A stretch of DNA of 64,000 nt from Mesostigma viride (Eukaryota > Streptophyta > Mesostigmatophyceae > Mesostigmatales > Mesostigmataceae), in the NCBI GenBank assembly GCA_009746045.1, contig RPFO01000026.1, forward strand, positions 2,324,547 to 2,388,546. The letters are read 5' to 3'. The notes under the pieces are model-generated. The model ran no database searches and was not told where the DNA came from. It saw nothing but the letters and a program-made list of their open reading frames with translations. Positions 50,801 to 53,404 of this stretch are shown one piece after another; the first letter of the stretch is position 1; each line of letters starts with the position of its first letter. Both the position numbers and the translations under genes were made by a program.

Positions 50801-52805
50801 CTAATGCTGATCAACCAAGTTTAGGCACGGGGGCGTACCTGACAGGCTTGAAGCGTGGCGCAAGCAAATGGGGCCGCCTGTTGTGTGTCAACCGCTTCAA
50901 AAAACTGCAACAACCAACCCCATCACCGTTCGAAAACCAGCGTGGAAGACGGCAGTGATCAGATGAGCCGCGTGTTAGGACCCAAAAGGTGTGCGGGGGG
51001 GTGGGAGGGAGAGACAGCGGGGGACGAGCCATAGATCATAGAGACAACCAGCGCAGGCCAGAGATCAGCAGTGTGTATGGAAGGTCTGGGGAAGAGGAAA
51101 AGAGCATACTGCAAGATAACACGTCAACACATGTCACAACCCAGGGGAAAATCGCACTCCCCTCAACCCTGCATGCTTTCCCACACGTCGCCGGCGCGCC
51201 TAAAGTGGTGACCTTCTTCCTTGAAAAATGCCCACTTGCCTCCAAGCTGCTTGCCCATGCGTGATTGCCCTAACACGCCCATGCCTTGCGAACCATTTGC
51301 CCACTGGCCCATGCCTTGCGAAACATTTGCCCACTGGCCCATGCCTTGCGAAACATTTGCCCACTGGCCCATGCCTTGCGAAACATTTGCCTGCTGGCCC
51401 ATGCCTACTCGCAGTACCCCTGCCTGCTTCACACCATGCTACGTCCTTTCTCAGCGATCCCCACCTAGATGATGCAGCCACCAGCCACCTTGACAAGGCC
51501 ACCTTCAAAAGGTTGGTTTCAGCACTTGTCGTGCCTTCAAGTGGCCTGCCTGCTCACCCCAAGCTGCCTGCCCAGCTTACGTCCCAGCCCAGTCCCTGCC
51601 TGCTTCGCCCGCCTGCCCCCACACTACCAGTTTGCGGAAAACTTGCCCACGTGCCCATCCCAACTTGCCTGTTGCAGCAGCAGCAGCCCCAGCTGCTTGC
51701 GATGTGCCGCATCCGCCTCCGAGCGGCCCACCAGAGCAGGGAGTGCCGTCGGGTCCAAGGACGCACTGGATGGATGAACGATGGGAGGGCGCGTCGCGAC
51801 GCCAGGGGATGGGGATGGGAAGGGCCCACTGGAGCTGGCCGGGATCCGGGGGGGGGGGCGGCATCCCCTGGGATGGATGCAGGCGGCGGGGGTGGGGGCG
51901 GGGAGTCCTGGAGCAGCTGGAGCGCCCATCGCACGGCTTTCGCCGCAGGGGGGGAACAACCGTCGAGGTTTGTCGATGGGGTGGATGTAGGGATCGACCC
52001 CAGGGAGGGGGGGAGGCCCCCGGCTCCCTGGTTAAGTTCAGGGGTGGCGAATGGAGAGATAGATGGGGTGGGGGTGGGCGGGTTTGGGTGGGGCGAGAAA
52101 CCAGGTGGGTGGGTACCACTGTTCTGGTCGCGGACGCTGCCAGCGCGGGTGGCGGGGGATGTCGAACTGTGGCGGACGCAAGCGGCGGCAAACGCAGCCA
52201 TGAGGATGACCGCCCTCTCGCGCAGCGGAGCGGGCCTGCAAGGGGGTGGGGAACCGAGAAAAAGGGAACACACGGCAGGGTGTTAGTTTCACTGTGCTCT
52301 CGTTCTCGATACTCCTTTCTAGGTACCTGTTTTTGCCAAGGATCGCATGGCCTGGGAAAAGAGCGTGGACTGGGAAAAGAGCCATATTACACGTCCTCCA
52401 TGCACGCATTGGCACGTAGAGCCACCACATCGTGACCATGGCAAAAGGCGTCATGGCGAGATACACCTATCATTTAGATATGAACCAGGATACGCTGGAT
52501 TTAGATATGAGCGCTGATATCATACAAGTATCTCATGATGTCAGCGCTCACCCCTGCAGCAACAGCGCTTGGAACGCGGGCCACCACAGCTTGTCCGGCA
52601 GGTTCCCCCACAGCAGCATCGGTGCACCGGGGGACTGCAGCAGCTCCTGGATTCTGCCCAGCGCGGCACATCGCTCCGCCAGATGCCTCTCCACCGTGCC
52701 GGCATCGTGGCGGGGCGGCCCACCCTGGGCCGGCGCTTGCAGGGGCGTCAGCGCCGCCCTTAGCAGGGACTGGAGCTGGTGGACGGGGAGTTGGTCTGCT
52801 GGCAT
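794..52805 (-). CDS. SMG1: SMG1-type PI3K-related kinase, about 37 exon blocks
   Basis: Serine/threonine kinase of the PIKK family. Known SMG1 works with SMG8/SMG9 and phosphorylates UPF1 to commit aberrant mRNAs to nonsense-mediated decay. Seen here in family order: HEAT-type N-terminal exons, FAT solenoid, kinase with GDRHLDN catalytic loop and HIDYN metal-binding segment, a large insertion, and a FATC tail ending [11 protein letters not shown]1, rather than TOR, ATM or ATR, is indicated by [41 protein letters not shown] and [11 protein letters not shown], each with a close counterpart in animal SMG1, and by the long kinase-to-FATC insertion. Coding bases of the inferred exons total about 20.5 kb, so about 6,800 residues, nearly twice human SMG1; the excess is Ala/Gly/Ser/Pro-rich filler. 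All junctions between blocks are phase compatible. The start (ATG 52803-52805) is the first in-frame ATG after a stop, but a further 5' exon is possible. Exons follow as separate entries, numbered 5' to 3'. Confidence 0.88.
1104..1985. other. SMG1 intron 36, main part
   Basis: No coding exon could be supported. Small open frames on both strands have no recognisable motifs. Between 1500 and 1670 a phrase close to GGCTAGCTGTTCTTGC recurs two or three times with decay. Confidence 0.4.
1985..2130. repeat. 24-bp tandem repeat carrying six copies of the exon 36 donor site
   Basis: A unit close to ACCCACCTGCCCGTCTATTT is repeated about six times. Read on the minus strand each unit has the form AGACGGGCAG/GTGGGT, the sequence of the real exon 36 5' splice site (exon boundary 2121). 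The array begins inside the exon end and continues into the intron, so near-identical donor sites lie about every 24 bases. Confidence 0.85.
2121..2226 (-). CDS. SMG1: SMG1 exon 36: pre-FATC linker
   Basis: Encodes [18 protein letters not shown], the counterpart of VWKRVKAKLEGRD just before FATC in animal SMG1. The acceptor is CACACAG before 2226; two bases complete a Val codon begun in exon 35. The donor is GGCAG/GTGGGT at 2121, leaving AG for the Arg codon finished in exon 37. The acceptor choice is less certain than the donor. Confidence 0.85.
2690..2932. repeat. Simple repeats in SMG1 intron 35
   Basis: An alternating GC run followed by GT repeats lies at about 2718-2750, and a long (GGCT)n run at about 2850-2925. 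Alternating GC/GT can adopt Z-DNA. The repeats inflate open frames such as PASQPASQ on the minus strand that are not part of the protein. Confidence 0.9.
2980..3679 (-). CDS. SMG1: SMG1 exon 35: C-terminal insertion
   Basis: The acceptor is GCGCTGCAG before 3679 (phase 0, first residues AMSGGPKDD). The donor is GATG/GTACGC at 2980, leaving one base, as exon 36 requires. It encodes an acidic then Pro/Gln-rich low-complexity stretch of about 233 residues. There is no domain; it is part of the kinase-to-FATC insertion, which is long and poorly conserved in the SMG1 family. Confidence 0.75.
3870..4085. repeat. Degenerate minisatellite, ACGTTACAAATCA type
   Basis: Phrases such as CGTTACAAATCATCACAAAGAC and CACTAACAGACG recur several times with substitutions. 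It lies in SMG1 intron 34, on the left edge of the AT-rich island. Confidence 0.7.
4130..4652. other. AT-rich left flank of the inverted-repeat island
   Basis: Base composition drops sharply to AT-rich at 4150-4240 and again at 4540-4650. Between them, 4254-4470 is open on the plus strand and could hold a 5' exon of the following gene. A T-rich tract ending TTTTTTCATGCAG at 4670 looks like an acceptor, but no donor could be chosen. Confidence 0.4.
4653..5315 (+). CDS. Cys-rich putative zinc-binding protein, left copy
   Basis: Function not recognised. A 220-codon frame; the translated part probably starts at or after an acceptor at 4670, so the true N-terminus may lie in an upstream exon. Visible Cys pairs are CRFC, CDNC and CPMC, with HHVHV between the first two, suggesting a compact zinc-binding fold. 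A hydrophobic segment ([11 protein letters not shown]) follows, then a Pro/Glu-rich tail with an REEPPE repeat and two tandem [15 protein letters not shown] units. The frame lies inside SMG1 intron 34 on the opposite strand and is duplicated in inverse orientation 300 bases away. No transposase, integrase or capsid motif is visible. Confidence 0.5.
   Translation: MCFFMQGQETQFSSAQMAIEAEQDASVYRGGLLIKKALQINQRSQMTLLLSCRFCRLNSKRKMRLYTFVTSGGPHHVHVGGFCDNCRVSFERIVTSSTPCPMCTAEEVNLFRVPLLVPPFFEFDHSATLLCNSVRLGFRLYVADNAPPAREEPPEREEPPEGGQPEVVTAAEELPEGGQPEVVTAAEELPERGGMEAHGSSYDEKYHSCVCATHARSMGF
4684..6152. repeat. Large inverted duplication, arms 4684-5273 and 5607-6152
   Basis: The right arm is the reverse complement of the left with only scattered substitutions. 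The left arm is about 44 bases longer, almost all explained by one extra unit of the 42-bp PEVVTAA-coding repeat. The spacer is about 333 bases and has no clear gene. Homology stops sharply at 5273/5607 and near 4684/6152. Low divergence points to a recent event or continuing gene conversion between the arms. Confidence 0.9.
5532..6047 (-). CDS. Cys-rich putative zinc-binding protein, right copy
   Basis: Function not recognised. It is the inverted copy of the 4653-5315 frame with the same CRFC, CDNC and CPMC pairs. The frame is taken from the first ATG ([10 protein letters not shown]) onwards. It carries one rather than two PEVVTAA units, and the C-terminus diverges completely where the homology arm ends, giving a tail unrelated to the left copy. 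Whether either copy is expressed is unknown. Confidence 0.4.
   Translation of the reverse strand: MTLLLSCRFCRLNSKRKMRLYTFVTSGGPHHVHVGGFCDNCRVSFERIVTSSTPCPMCTAEEVNLFRVPLLVPPFFEFDHSATLLCNLVRLAFRLYVADNAPPAREEPPEREEPPEGGQPEVVTAAEELPERGGMEGQGSSYDEKYHNPSDEVYHKFVIHDVLLVRPMCFP
6153..6620. other. AT-rich right flank of the inverted-repeat island
   Basis: Very AT-rich (ATTAATTTA-like runs) with no coding potential. Together with 4130-4650 it sets the inverted duplication apart from the GC-rich surroundings, as expected for an inserted element. No target duplication could be identified. Confidence 0.5.
6730..6828. repeat. Short inverted repeat, MITE-like
   Basis: CTGGGACGAGCG at 6730-6741 is repeated exactly as its reverse complement at 6817-6828, with further partial pairing outwards (GCATGG and CCCAGCTATGC). 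The arms are 75 bases apart. It could be a small hairpin or a remnant of a miniature inverted-repeat element. Confidence 0.5.
7141..8001 (-). CDS. SMG1: SMG1 exon 34: C-terminal insertion with poly-Gln
   Basis: The acceptor is CGCTACAG before 8001 ([10 protein letters not shown], phase 0); the donor is ATGCGCAAG/GTGGGT at 7141 (phase 0). It encodes 287 residues: a Pro/Gly/Thr/His-rich part with GHSTGPS-type repeats, a poly-Gln tract broken by NL pairs (about 7320-7395), then a more ordered helical end ([29 protein letters not shown]). The last part may match the helix in SMG1 that begins VRQFLGEYKSW, but the match is weak. Confidence 0.8.
8008..8442. repeat. GGGGAA-type tandem array in SMG1 intron 33
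   Basis: About 430 bases of (G)4-6 AA units fill most of the intron and reach within a few bases of the exon 34 acceptor. The G-rich strand is the non-coding one, so the pre-mRNA carries a long C/U-rich tract that also forms the polypyrimidine run before the acceptor. The DNA could form quadruplexes. All proline-rich or Gly/Lys-rich frames here are repeat translations. Confidence 0.95.
8710..9020 (-). CDS. SMG1: SMG1 exon 33: C-terminal insertion, helical
   Basis: The acceptor is a C-rich tract ending CCCCAG before 9020 (two bases finish an Ala codon). The donor is GACCGG/GTACGT at 8710 (phase 0). It encodes about 104 residues predicted mostly helical ([32 protein letters not shown]). Confidence 0.85.
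9590..9890. repeat. 48-bp minisatellite in SMG1 intron 32
   Basis: About six copies of a unit with core ACAAAGGACATCCCACACTTT followed by ACCAAAGCCCCCCATTCCCTC. The CCATTCCCTCA end resembles CTATTCCCTCACCTG at the exon 32 donor (9977), so the array may have been seeded there. It creates false open frames on both strands. Confidence 0.85.
9978..11117 (-). CDS. SMG1: SMG1 exon 32: C-terminal insertion
   Basis: The acceptor is CATCCTCAG before 11117; two bases finish a Gly codon from exon 31. The donor is GCAGCAG/GTGAGG at 9978, one base left over. It encodes about 380 residues: hydrophobic start [18 protein letters not shown], an amphipathic helix ([17 protein letters not shown]), a Gly-rich spacer, then another helical stretch near the end ([20 protein letters not shown]). 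It directly follows the conserved exon 31. Confidence 0.85.
11118..12195. other. SMG1 intron 31
   Basis: No exon, repeat array or RNA gene could be supported. A short direct repeat (AACAAGACTGCATAATCCCT, twice) occurs at 11728-11772. Confidence 0.5.
12196..12436 (-). CDS. SMG1: SMG1 exon 31: conserved HEDELL segment
   Basis: The acceptor is GATTTCCAG before 12436 (phase 0); the donor is GGCCAAG/GTATGG at 12196, one base left. It encodes [16 protein letters not shown] and ASMAILRPS, matching the animal SMG1 C-terminal region MFQWQHEDLLI and RSAILTS. This is the best landmark in the otherwise poorly conserved insertion and confirms that the downstream exons belong to the same gene. Confidence 0.92.
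12861..12999 (-). CDS. SMG1: SMG1 exon 30
   Basis: The acceptor is CCTGCCAG before 12999; one base completes a Gly codon. The donor is GCAAGA/GTACGT at 12861 (phase 0). It encodes [18 protein letters not shown] and a short Gly-rich tail. In the family the matching segment includes DTAWKKHDL; the resemblance is slight. Confidence 0.8.
13780..13980. repeat. ATC/ATT trinucleotide-rich tract in SMG1 intron 29
   Basis: Interrupted (ATC)n and (ATT)n runs. They produce an isoleucine-rich frame on plus and an Asp/Asn-rich frame on minus that are not genes. The tract abuts the exon 29 donor. Confidence 0.85.
13983..14224 (-). CDS. SMG1: SMG1 exon 29
   Basis: The acceptor is CTTGGTGCAG before 14224 (phase 0); the donor is GTCCGG/GTAGGT at 13983, two bases left. 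It encodes [18 protein letters not shown] then a Pro/Gly-rich spacer and [16 protein letters not shown]. Two other frames stay open across this interval, but only this one fits both neighbours. Confidence 0.8.
14225..15100. other. SMG1 intron 28
   Basis: Nothing convincing. The minus-strand frame at 14577-14903 is low complexity and has no phase-compatible splice sites. Confidence 0.4.
15101..15647 (-). CDS. SMG1: SMG1 exon 28
   Basis: The acceptor is TTGGCCAG before 15647; one base completes a Trp codon. The donor is CGATCG/GTACGT at 15101 (phase 0). It starts with a helical segment ([26 protein letters not shown]), continues Pro/Ala-rich, and includes two short repeats with SHAATE. Confidence 0.82.
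16066..16214 (-). CDS. SMG1: SMG1 exon 27
   Basis: The acceptor is AATCACGCAG before 16214 (phase 0); the donor is CACATG/GTAAGC at 16066, two bases left. It encodes [20 protein letters not shown], an amphipathic helix, then a Gln/Pro-rich tail. Confidence 0.85.
16857..16928 (-). CDS. SMG1: SMG1 exon 26, 24 codons
   Basis: The acceptor is GTCGCACAG before 16928 and the donor ACATTG/GTGAGC at 16857, both phase 0. It encodes [19 protein letters not shown]. Too short to stand alone, but it splices in frame with both neighbours. Confidence 0.75.
16929..17644. other. SMG1 intron 25
   Basis: Mixed-composition intron. A possible extra exon at about 17200-17315 ([16 protein letters not shown]) was considered, but its acceptor phase does not fit the flanking exons. 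Confidence 0.4.
17645..25270 (-). CDS. SMG1: SMG1 exon 25: FAT end, FRB-like region, kinase and start of C-terminal insertion
   Basis: A single 7.6 kb exon of about 2,542 codons, phase 0 at both ends. The acceptor is either CCCCCGCAG before 25270 or CCCGCCAG before 25237 (33 bases apart, same frame); the donor is TTGGAG/GTGAGT at 17645. In order: FAT helices ([11 protein letters not shown] near 24.96 kb; [11 protein letters not shown] and YPLLAEW near 24.3-24.5 kb); TPHERWFQ at about 23.39 kb; kinase N-lobe [16 protein letters not shown] at 22.61-22.66 kb and [12 protein letters not shown] just after; GLIQWV near 22.12 kb; an unusual spacer of about 290 residues, Ala/Gly/Ser then acidic; [11 protein letters not shown] near 21.2 kb; catalytic loop [11 protein letters not shown] at about 20.95 kb; [11 protein letters not shown] at about 20.91 kb; TDPSVAW near 20.71 kb. 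All catalytic landmarks are present, so an active kinase is expected. The rest is a low-complexity insertion that includes a Ser-Gly dipeptide run at 19.09-19.16 kb. Confidence 0.95.
25690..26165. repeat. GAGGGCAAGGG-type tandem array in SMG1 intron 24
   Basis: About 470 bases of an 11-bp unit, GAGGGCAAGGG, with a few AAGAG, GGCCA and short variants. It translates as ([11 protein letters not shown])n on minus and [10 protein letters not shown] on plus, in all frames; none of these is a gene. It is a G-rich, potentially quadruplex-forming tract on the strand opposite to SMG1. Confidence 0.95.
26434..27805 (-). CDS. SMG1: SMG1 exon 24: FAT solenoid
   Basis: The acceptor is TTTCCTTGCAG before 27805; one base completes a Ser codon. 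The donor is GAGCAG/GTATTT at 26434 (phase 0). It encodes 457 residues. The start ([14 protein letters not shown]) and [25 protein letters not shown] are helical-pair FAT segments, the second matching APEVAKSWAALASWAYRW of animal SMG1. Large Ser/Gly/His-rich inserts separate them. Confidence 0.9.
27846..28085. repeat. CCCAG pentanucleotide array in SMG1 intron 23
   Basis: About 45 copies of CCCAG with a few variants (CCAAG, CCCGG). It translates as (AQPSP)n or (GWAGL)n. The minus-strand reading extends the exon 24 frame falsely into the intron; the true acceptor is at 27805. Confidence 0.95.
28273..28601 (-). CDS. SMG1: SMG1 exon 23: FAT, conserved ARKQGN helix
   Basis: The acceptor is CACCTGGCAG before 28601 (phase 0); the donor is GGCGGCAG/GTGGGT at 28273, two bases left. 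It encodes [20 protein letters not shown], matching [20 protein letters not shown] of animal SMG1, then a Thr/Ala-rich insert and [11 protein letters not shown] (compare KTKLLYTAGQ). Confidence 0.93.
29114..29715 (-). CDS. SMG1: SMG1 exon block 22: FAT, with unresolved internal splice
   Basis: The acceptor is CCACCTCCAG before 29715 (phase 0) and the donor CTGGTGCAG/GTGAGA at 29114 (phase 0). The left and right parts are open in different frames: [15 protein letters not shown] onwards in one, [10 protein letters not shown] before the donor in another. An intron of length 2 modulo 3 must lie between about 29440 and 29150. TTTCTGTTGCAG ending near 29280 is the best acceptor, with a weak donor near 29415. 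The end joins exon 23 as expected for the family. Confidence 0.55.
30226..30375. repeat. Duplicated exon 21/intron junction
   Basis: The true junction region (about 30328-30370, ending GGCAGGTGCGCCACAT) is copied with substitutions at about 30224-30265 (ending GGAAGGTGCGCCACAT), about 105 bases deeper in the intron. Read in the SMG1 direction, the frame gives [12 protein letters not shown] then [12 protein letters not shown]. Confidence 0.7.
30336..30611 (-). CDS. SMG1: SMG1 exon 21: FAT
   Basis: The acceptor is GCCACACCCAG before 30611 and the donor TGGGCGCAG/GTGGGT at 30336, both phase 0. It encodes 92 residues: [47 protein letters not shown]. Confidence 0.88.
30807..30893 (-). CDS. SMG1: SMG1 exon 20, 29 codons
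   Basis: The acceptor is CCCGTACGCAG before 30893; the donor ATGCAG/GTAAGT at 30807 is a perfect consensus. Both phase 0. It encodes [19 protein letters not shown], running in frame into exon 21. Confidence 0.88.
31178..31199. repeat. Poly-G tract of about 22 bases
   Basis: Uninterrupted G run in SMG1 intron 19 (poly-C in the transcript). Confidence 0.95.
31415..31732. repeat. Five tandem copies of the exon 19 donor region
   Basis: Copies of GCGCACCTGCACAGTCGTC with substitutions start near 31419, 31503, 31627, 31669 and 31708; the last is the real exon 19/intron junction. On the minus strand each reads ACGACTGTGCAG/GTGCGC or a variant, and several are followed by parts of the exon sequence coding FVTTVQ. 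Spacing is irregular (38-120 bases). Confidence 0.8.
31715..31888 (-). CDS. SMG1: SMG1 exon 19: FAT
   Basis: The acceptor is CTCCCCGCAG before 31888 (GCGCAG six bases later is also possible, same frame); the donor is ACTGTGCAG/GTGCGC at 31715, phase 0. It encodes [17 protein letters not shown] (compare AEGRFEKASVEYQEHL) and [17 protein letters not shown] (compare CECYISIADWAAVQEW). Confidence 0.93.
32352..32597 (-). CDS. SMG1: SMG1 exon 18: FAT
   Basis: The acceptor is CATGCGTGCAG before 32597 and the donor GTGTCCCAG/GTGGGT at 32352, both phase 0. It encodes [22 protein letters not shown] and [10 protein letters not shown], matching EALCELHCPEAIQGIAVW and LLWINSVAQ of animal SMG1. Confidence 0.93.
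33081..33454 (-). CDS. SMG1: SMG1 exon 17: FAT start, [12 protein letters not shown] motif
   Basis: The acceptor is TTGCTCGCAG before 33454 (two bases finish a Gly codon); the donor is GTGGTCCAG/GTAGGG at 33081, phase 0. It encodes [18 protein letters not shown] and [16 protein letters not shown], clear counterparts of FFYTNRQTCQDWLTRI and VTVRHGFDLLTEMK in animal SMG1. One of the strongest family signatures in the window. Confidence 0.95.
33920..34262. repeat. Three copies of the exon 16 donor region
   Basis: The exon 16 3' end with its donor (about 34200-34262) recurs at about 34078-34135 and, more decayed, at about 33948-33995. The first two contain CATACCATGCCA, which is CATG/GTATG on the minus strand. 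The minus frame reads [30 protein letters not shown] and then a weaker third version. Confidence 0.8.
34214..34425 (-). CDS. SMG1: SMG1 exon 16
   Basis: The acceptor is TTTGTCCCCAG before 34425 (one base finishes a Gly codon); the donor is GGCATG/GTATGT at 34214, one base left. It encodes [11 protein letters not shown], a (GAGGG)n run from GC-rich hexamer-like repeats, and [18 protein letters not shown]. Confidence 0.85.
34426..35471. other. SMG1 intron 15
   Basis: Contains a purine-rich stretch of AGATTAGTAAGG-like repeats (34490-34620) and AT-rich sequence. No exon supported. Confidence 0.5.
35472..35923 (-). CDS. SMG1: SMG1 exon 15
   Basis: The acceptor is CACCACCAG before 35923 (phase 0); the donor is CTGCTGGG/GTTTGT at 35472, two bases left, as exon 16 requires. 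It encodes [29 protein letters not shown], a Ser/Ala-rich part and [13 protein letters not shown]. The donor is weaker than most but is the only one giving the needed phase. Confidence 0.8.
36274..36624 (-). CDS. SMG1: SMG1 exon 14
   Basis: The acceptor is TCATTTGCCAG before 36624; the donor is CTGACAAAG/GTAAGT at 36274 (perfect). Both phase 0, 117 codons. It begins [19 protein letters not shown], a HEAT-type helix pair, and ends LPGPVLTK. Confidence 0.88.
37375..38667 (-). CDS. SMG1: SMG1 exon 13, with Gly-Gln and Ser-Ala runs
   Basis: The acceptor is CACCCACGCAG before 38667 and the donor CTGCAGCAG/GTATGG at 37375, both phase 0, 431 codons. Helical ends ([38 protein letters not shown]) flank a large insert with a (GQ)n run from a CCTGCC hexanucleotide repeat (38171-38230) and an (SA)n run (38010-38110). 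Confidence 0.9.
38668..39242. other. SMG1 intron 12
   Basis: Purine-rich at its exon 13 end. Near the exon 12 donor a CAGTGACC-type phrase followed by AACCCAC recurs three times (39150-39235), a possible weak donor-proximal duplication. Confidence 0.4.
39243..40103 (-). CDS. SMG1: SMG1 exon 12: HEAT-type solenoid
   Basis: The acceptor is CCACACAG before 40103 and the donor CTCTTG/GTGAGC at 39243, both phase 0, 287 codons. Conserved-looking ends are [21 protein letters not shown] and [21 protein letters not shown], with [21 protein letters not shown] in the middle. The rest is Pro/Ser-rich. Confidence 0.88.
40378..40490. repeat. 10-bp CCCAATCCAT tandem array
   Basis: About ten copies of CCCAATCCAT/CCCAATCCAC in SMG1 intron 11. 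A looser run of ACATACAAGCA-type repeats follows at 40665-40800. Confidence 0.9.
40896..41096 (-). CDS. SMG1: SMG1 exon 11: HEAT repeat
   Basis: The acceptor is ACAACGGCAG before 41096 and the donor GCGTGCCAG/GTGGGC at 40896, both phase 0, 67 codons: [42 protein letters not shown], a typical HEAT helix pair. Confidence 0.9.
41860..41985 (-). CDS. SMG1: SMG1 exon 10: HEAT repeat
   Basis: The acceptor is CACACACACAG before 41985 and the donor CCAAGTG/GTACGT at 41860, both phase 0, 42 codons: [36 protein letters not shown]. Confidence 0.87.
41978..42130. repeat. Duplicated intron 9/exon 10 acceptor region
   Basis: The acceptor neighbourhood (TGTGTGTGAAGCGACCACAACGTGG, 41986-42010) recurs at about 42098-42125 as TGTGTGCGTAAAGCGACCACGATGTGG, about 110 bases upstream in the intron. 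Confidence 0.7.
42802..42900 (-). CDS. SMG1: SMG1 exon 9
   Basis: The acceptor is TTTGCTGCAG before 42900 and the donor GGCTGCCTG/GTGGGT at 42802, both phase 0, 33 codons: [17 protein letters not shown] and [13 protein letters not shown]. Supported by splice sites, phase and helical pattern rather than by a family motif. Confidence 0.7.
43742..43802 (-). CDS. SMG1: SMG1 exon 8, 20 codons
   Basis: The acceptor is a strong pyrimidine tract ending GTCCTGCAG before 43802; one base completes a Cys codon from exon 7. The donor is ACGGAACTG/GTGGGG at 43742 (phase 0). It encodes [20 protein letters not shown]. Other frames of this interval do not fit the neighbours. Confidence 0.7.
44010..44200. repeat. 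Five copies of the exon 7 donor region
   Basis: The phrase CTCACCACAGCAGGTTGCAGAG (real junction at 44176-44197) recurs with substitutions near 43990, 44031, 44090 and 44129. On the minus strand each reads CTCTGCAACCTGCTGTG/GTGAG or a close variant, so intron 7 starts with serial donor-like sites. Confidence 0.85.
44182..44264 (-). CDS. SMG1: SMG1 exon 7
   Basis: The acceptor is CATGCGCAG before 44264 (phase 0); the donor is CTGCTGTG/GTGAGG at 44182, two bases left. It encodes [27 protein letters not shown]. Confidence 0.8.
44250..44440. repeat. Three copies of the exon 7 acceptor region
   Basis: CCAGCAGCTGCGCATGTCGTCATCCAG (44258-44284, real junction) recurs at about 44328-44355 and, shortened, at about 44421-44437. 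Exon 7 therefore has multiplied sites on both sides. Confidence 0.8.
45135..45202 (-). CDS. SMG1: SMG1 exon 6
   Basis: The acceptor is GGCAAGCAG before 45202 (or GGCAAG before 45205, same frame); two bases finish a codon from exon 5. The donor is CTGAAACAG/GTACTT at 45135 (phase 0). It encodes [22 protein letters not shown], the counterpart of the SMG1 segment ending LEPFWVADLAFSTTLLGQF. Confidence 0.85.
45551..45623 (-). CDS. SMG1: SMG1 exon 5: FVDILIGW motif
   Basis: The acceptor is CATGGTCGCAG before 45623 (phase 0); the donor is GTCCGAG/GTACCT at 45551, one base left. It encodes [19 protein letters not shown], matching DTVDILVGWHIDHTQKPSL, one of the best conserved N-terminal landmarks of SMG1. 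Confidence 0.95.
45836..49930. repeat. 4.1 kb minisatellite of a 26-bp unit in SMG1 intron 4
   Basis: Roughly 150 head-to-tail units of the form GATGGCGCACCACCGAGTGT plus TCACAA. About a dozen units carry an extra segment (CACAGAGGAGAGGGAACATGG) before the next unit, clustering at both ends and in the middle. Most variation is at two positions, GACGG/GATGG and GCGCACC/GCACACC, both CpG to TpG/CpA changes. Because 26 is not a multiple of three and the unit has no stop in the rotating frames, all three plus frames stay open for over 4 kb ([25 protein letters not shown]). No promoter, splice or codon signal supports a protein. Confidence 0.97.
50078..50185 (-). CDS. SMG1: SMG1 exon 4
   Basis: The acceptor is TCGGGTCCGCAG before 50185 and the donor ATCTTCCAG/GTGCGC at 50078, both phase 0, 36 codons: [24 protein letters not shown], corresponding to the segment before VDILVGW in animal SMG1 (LLVARCYPHIFS). 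Confidence 0.9.
50839..50904 (-). CDS. SMG1: SMG1 exon 3, 22 codons
   Basis: The acceptor is TTGGTTGTTGCAG before 50904 and the donor GCCTGTCAG/GTACGC at 50839, both phase 0. It encodes [19 protein letters not shown], matching ILENVDTPELLCKCVK of animal SMG1. Confidence 0.9.
51275..51400. repeat. 30-bp direct repeat, four copies, in SMG1 intron 2
   Basis: Unit CCCATGCCTTGCGAAACATT plus TGCCCACTGG, nearly perfect. No coding role. Confidence 0.95.
51669..52235 (-). CDS. SMG1: SMG1 exon block 2, with unresolved internal splice and GC donor
   Basis: The acceptor is CCCCCTTGCAG before 52235; one base completes a Gly codon. The first part reads [16 protein letters not shown] and [15 protein letters not shown] (compare RQEGACCLGLLCASL and EAEKIFKWIFSKFS). 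The end reads [12 protein letters not shown] in another frame, ending at CAACAG/GCAAGT, a GC-type donor, which joins exon 3 in phase. A small intron of length 2 modulo 3 is therefore needed between about 51830 and 51717; 51717-51829 (GTGGGC to GGAG) is one candidate. The middle is Pro/Ser-rich filler. Confidence 0.6.
52552..52805 (-). CDS. SMG1: SMG1 exon 1 (or first recognisable exon)
   Basis: From ATG 52803-52805 the frame reads [19 protein letters not shown], then [18 protein letters not shown] and [12 protein letters not shown], resembling LSNLLRRI and RRLATVKQLKEFIQQ of animal SMG1. The donor is CTGCAGGG/GTGAGC at 52552, two bases left. An in-frame TGA lies two codons before the ATG. Alternatively, a C-rich tract ending GCCAGCAG just inside the ATG could be an acceptor, which would place the true start in an upstream exon. 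Confidence 0.7.
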
Positions 52806-53404
52806 TCGTCACAGCAGTAGCCAGCAGGACACCATGCAGGGGGGGGGGGGGGGGACGGGCAGGGTAAACCGTGTCGCCAACCAGGGGACACCAGCGGTGC
52901 AACGCAGGCAGTATCGTCACGGCAAGCAGGCAGCAGCGGGAATAGTAGCATGCACAGGTAGGCGCGGCAAGCAGGACAGCCGTGGCAAGGGGAGATTCGC
53001 AGGCGTGCAAGCAGGACAGCAGTGGCAAGAAAAAAAAGCGACCCCACAGTTTGGTCCGCATGGATGGACGGGGCGTGTGGAATGGCTCGAGGACGACAAC
53101 AACCGGAGCGAGGCGAGGCAATCATAAGGATTTGGAGGCAAGCAAGGCAGGGCAGGTGGCATGGGGGAGGAGGACTTGCAATCGTGCAGAGCAAACGATT
53201 CAGACCCATTGGTGGTGTGTTGGGGGGGGGGGTGGTTGGGGGGGAATGCCGGGCGAAAATAGAAATGAACAGAAATAGCTGCATTCAACGTGCGGAGGCG
53301 TGTTGCGTCCGGTACTATCAGGTAAGGAGGCAAAGGAGGGGCTTGGTTCTAAACGCTTTAGAGAGGGGTGCCAACGCGGGGTGATGTGGCACATCAGGCA
53401 TGCA

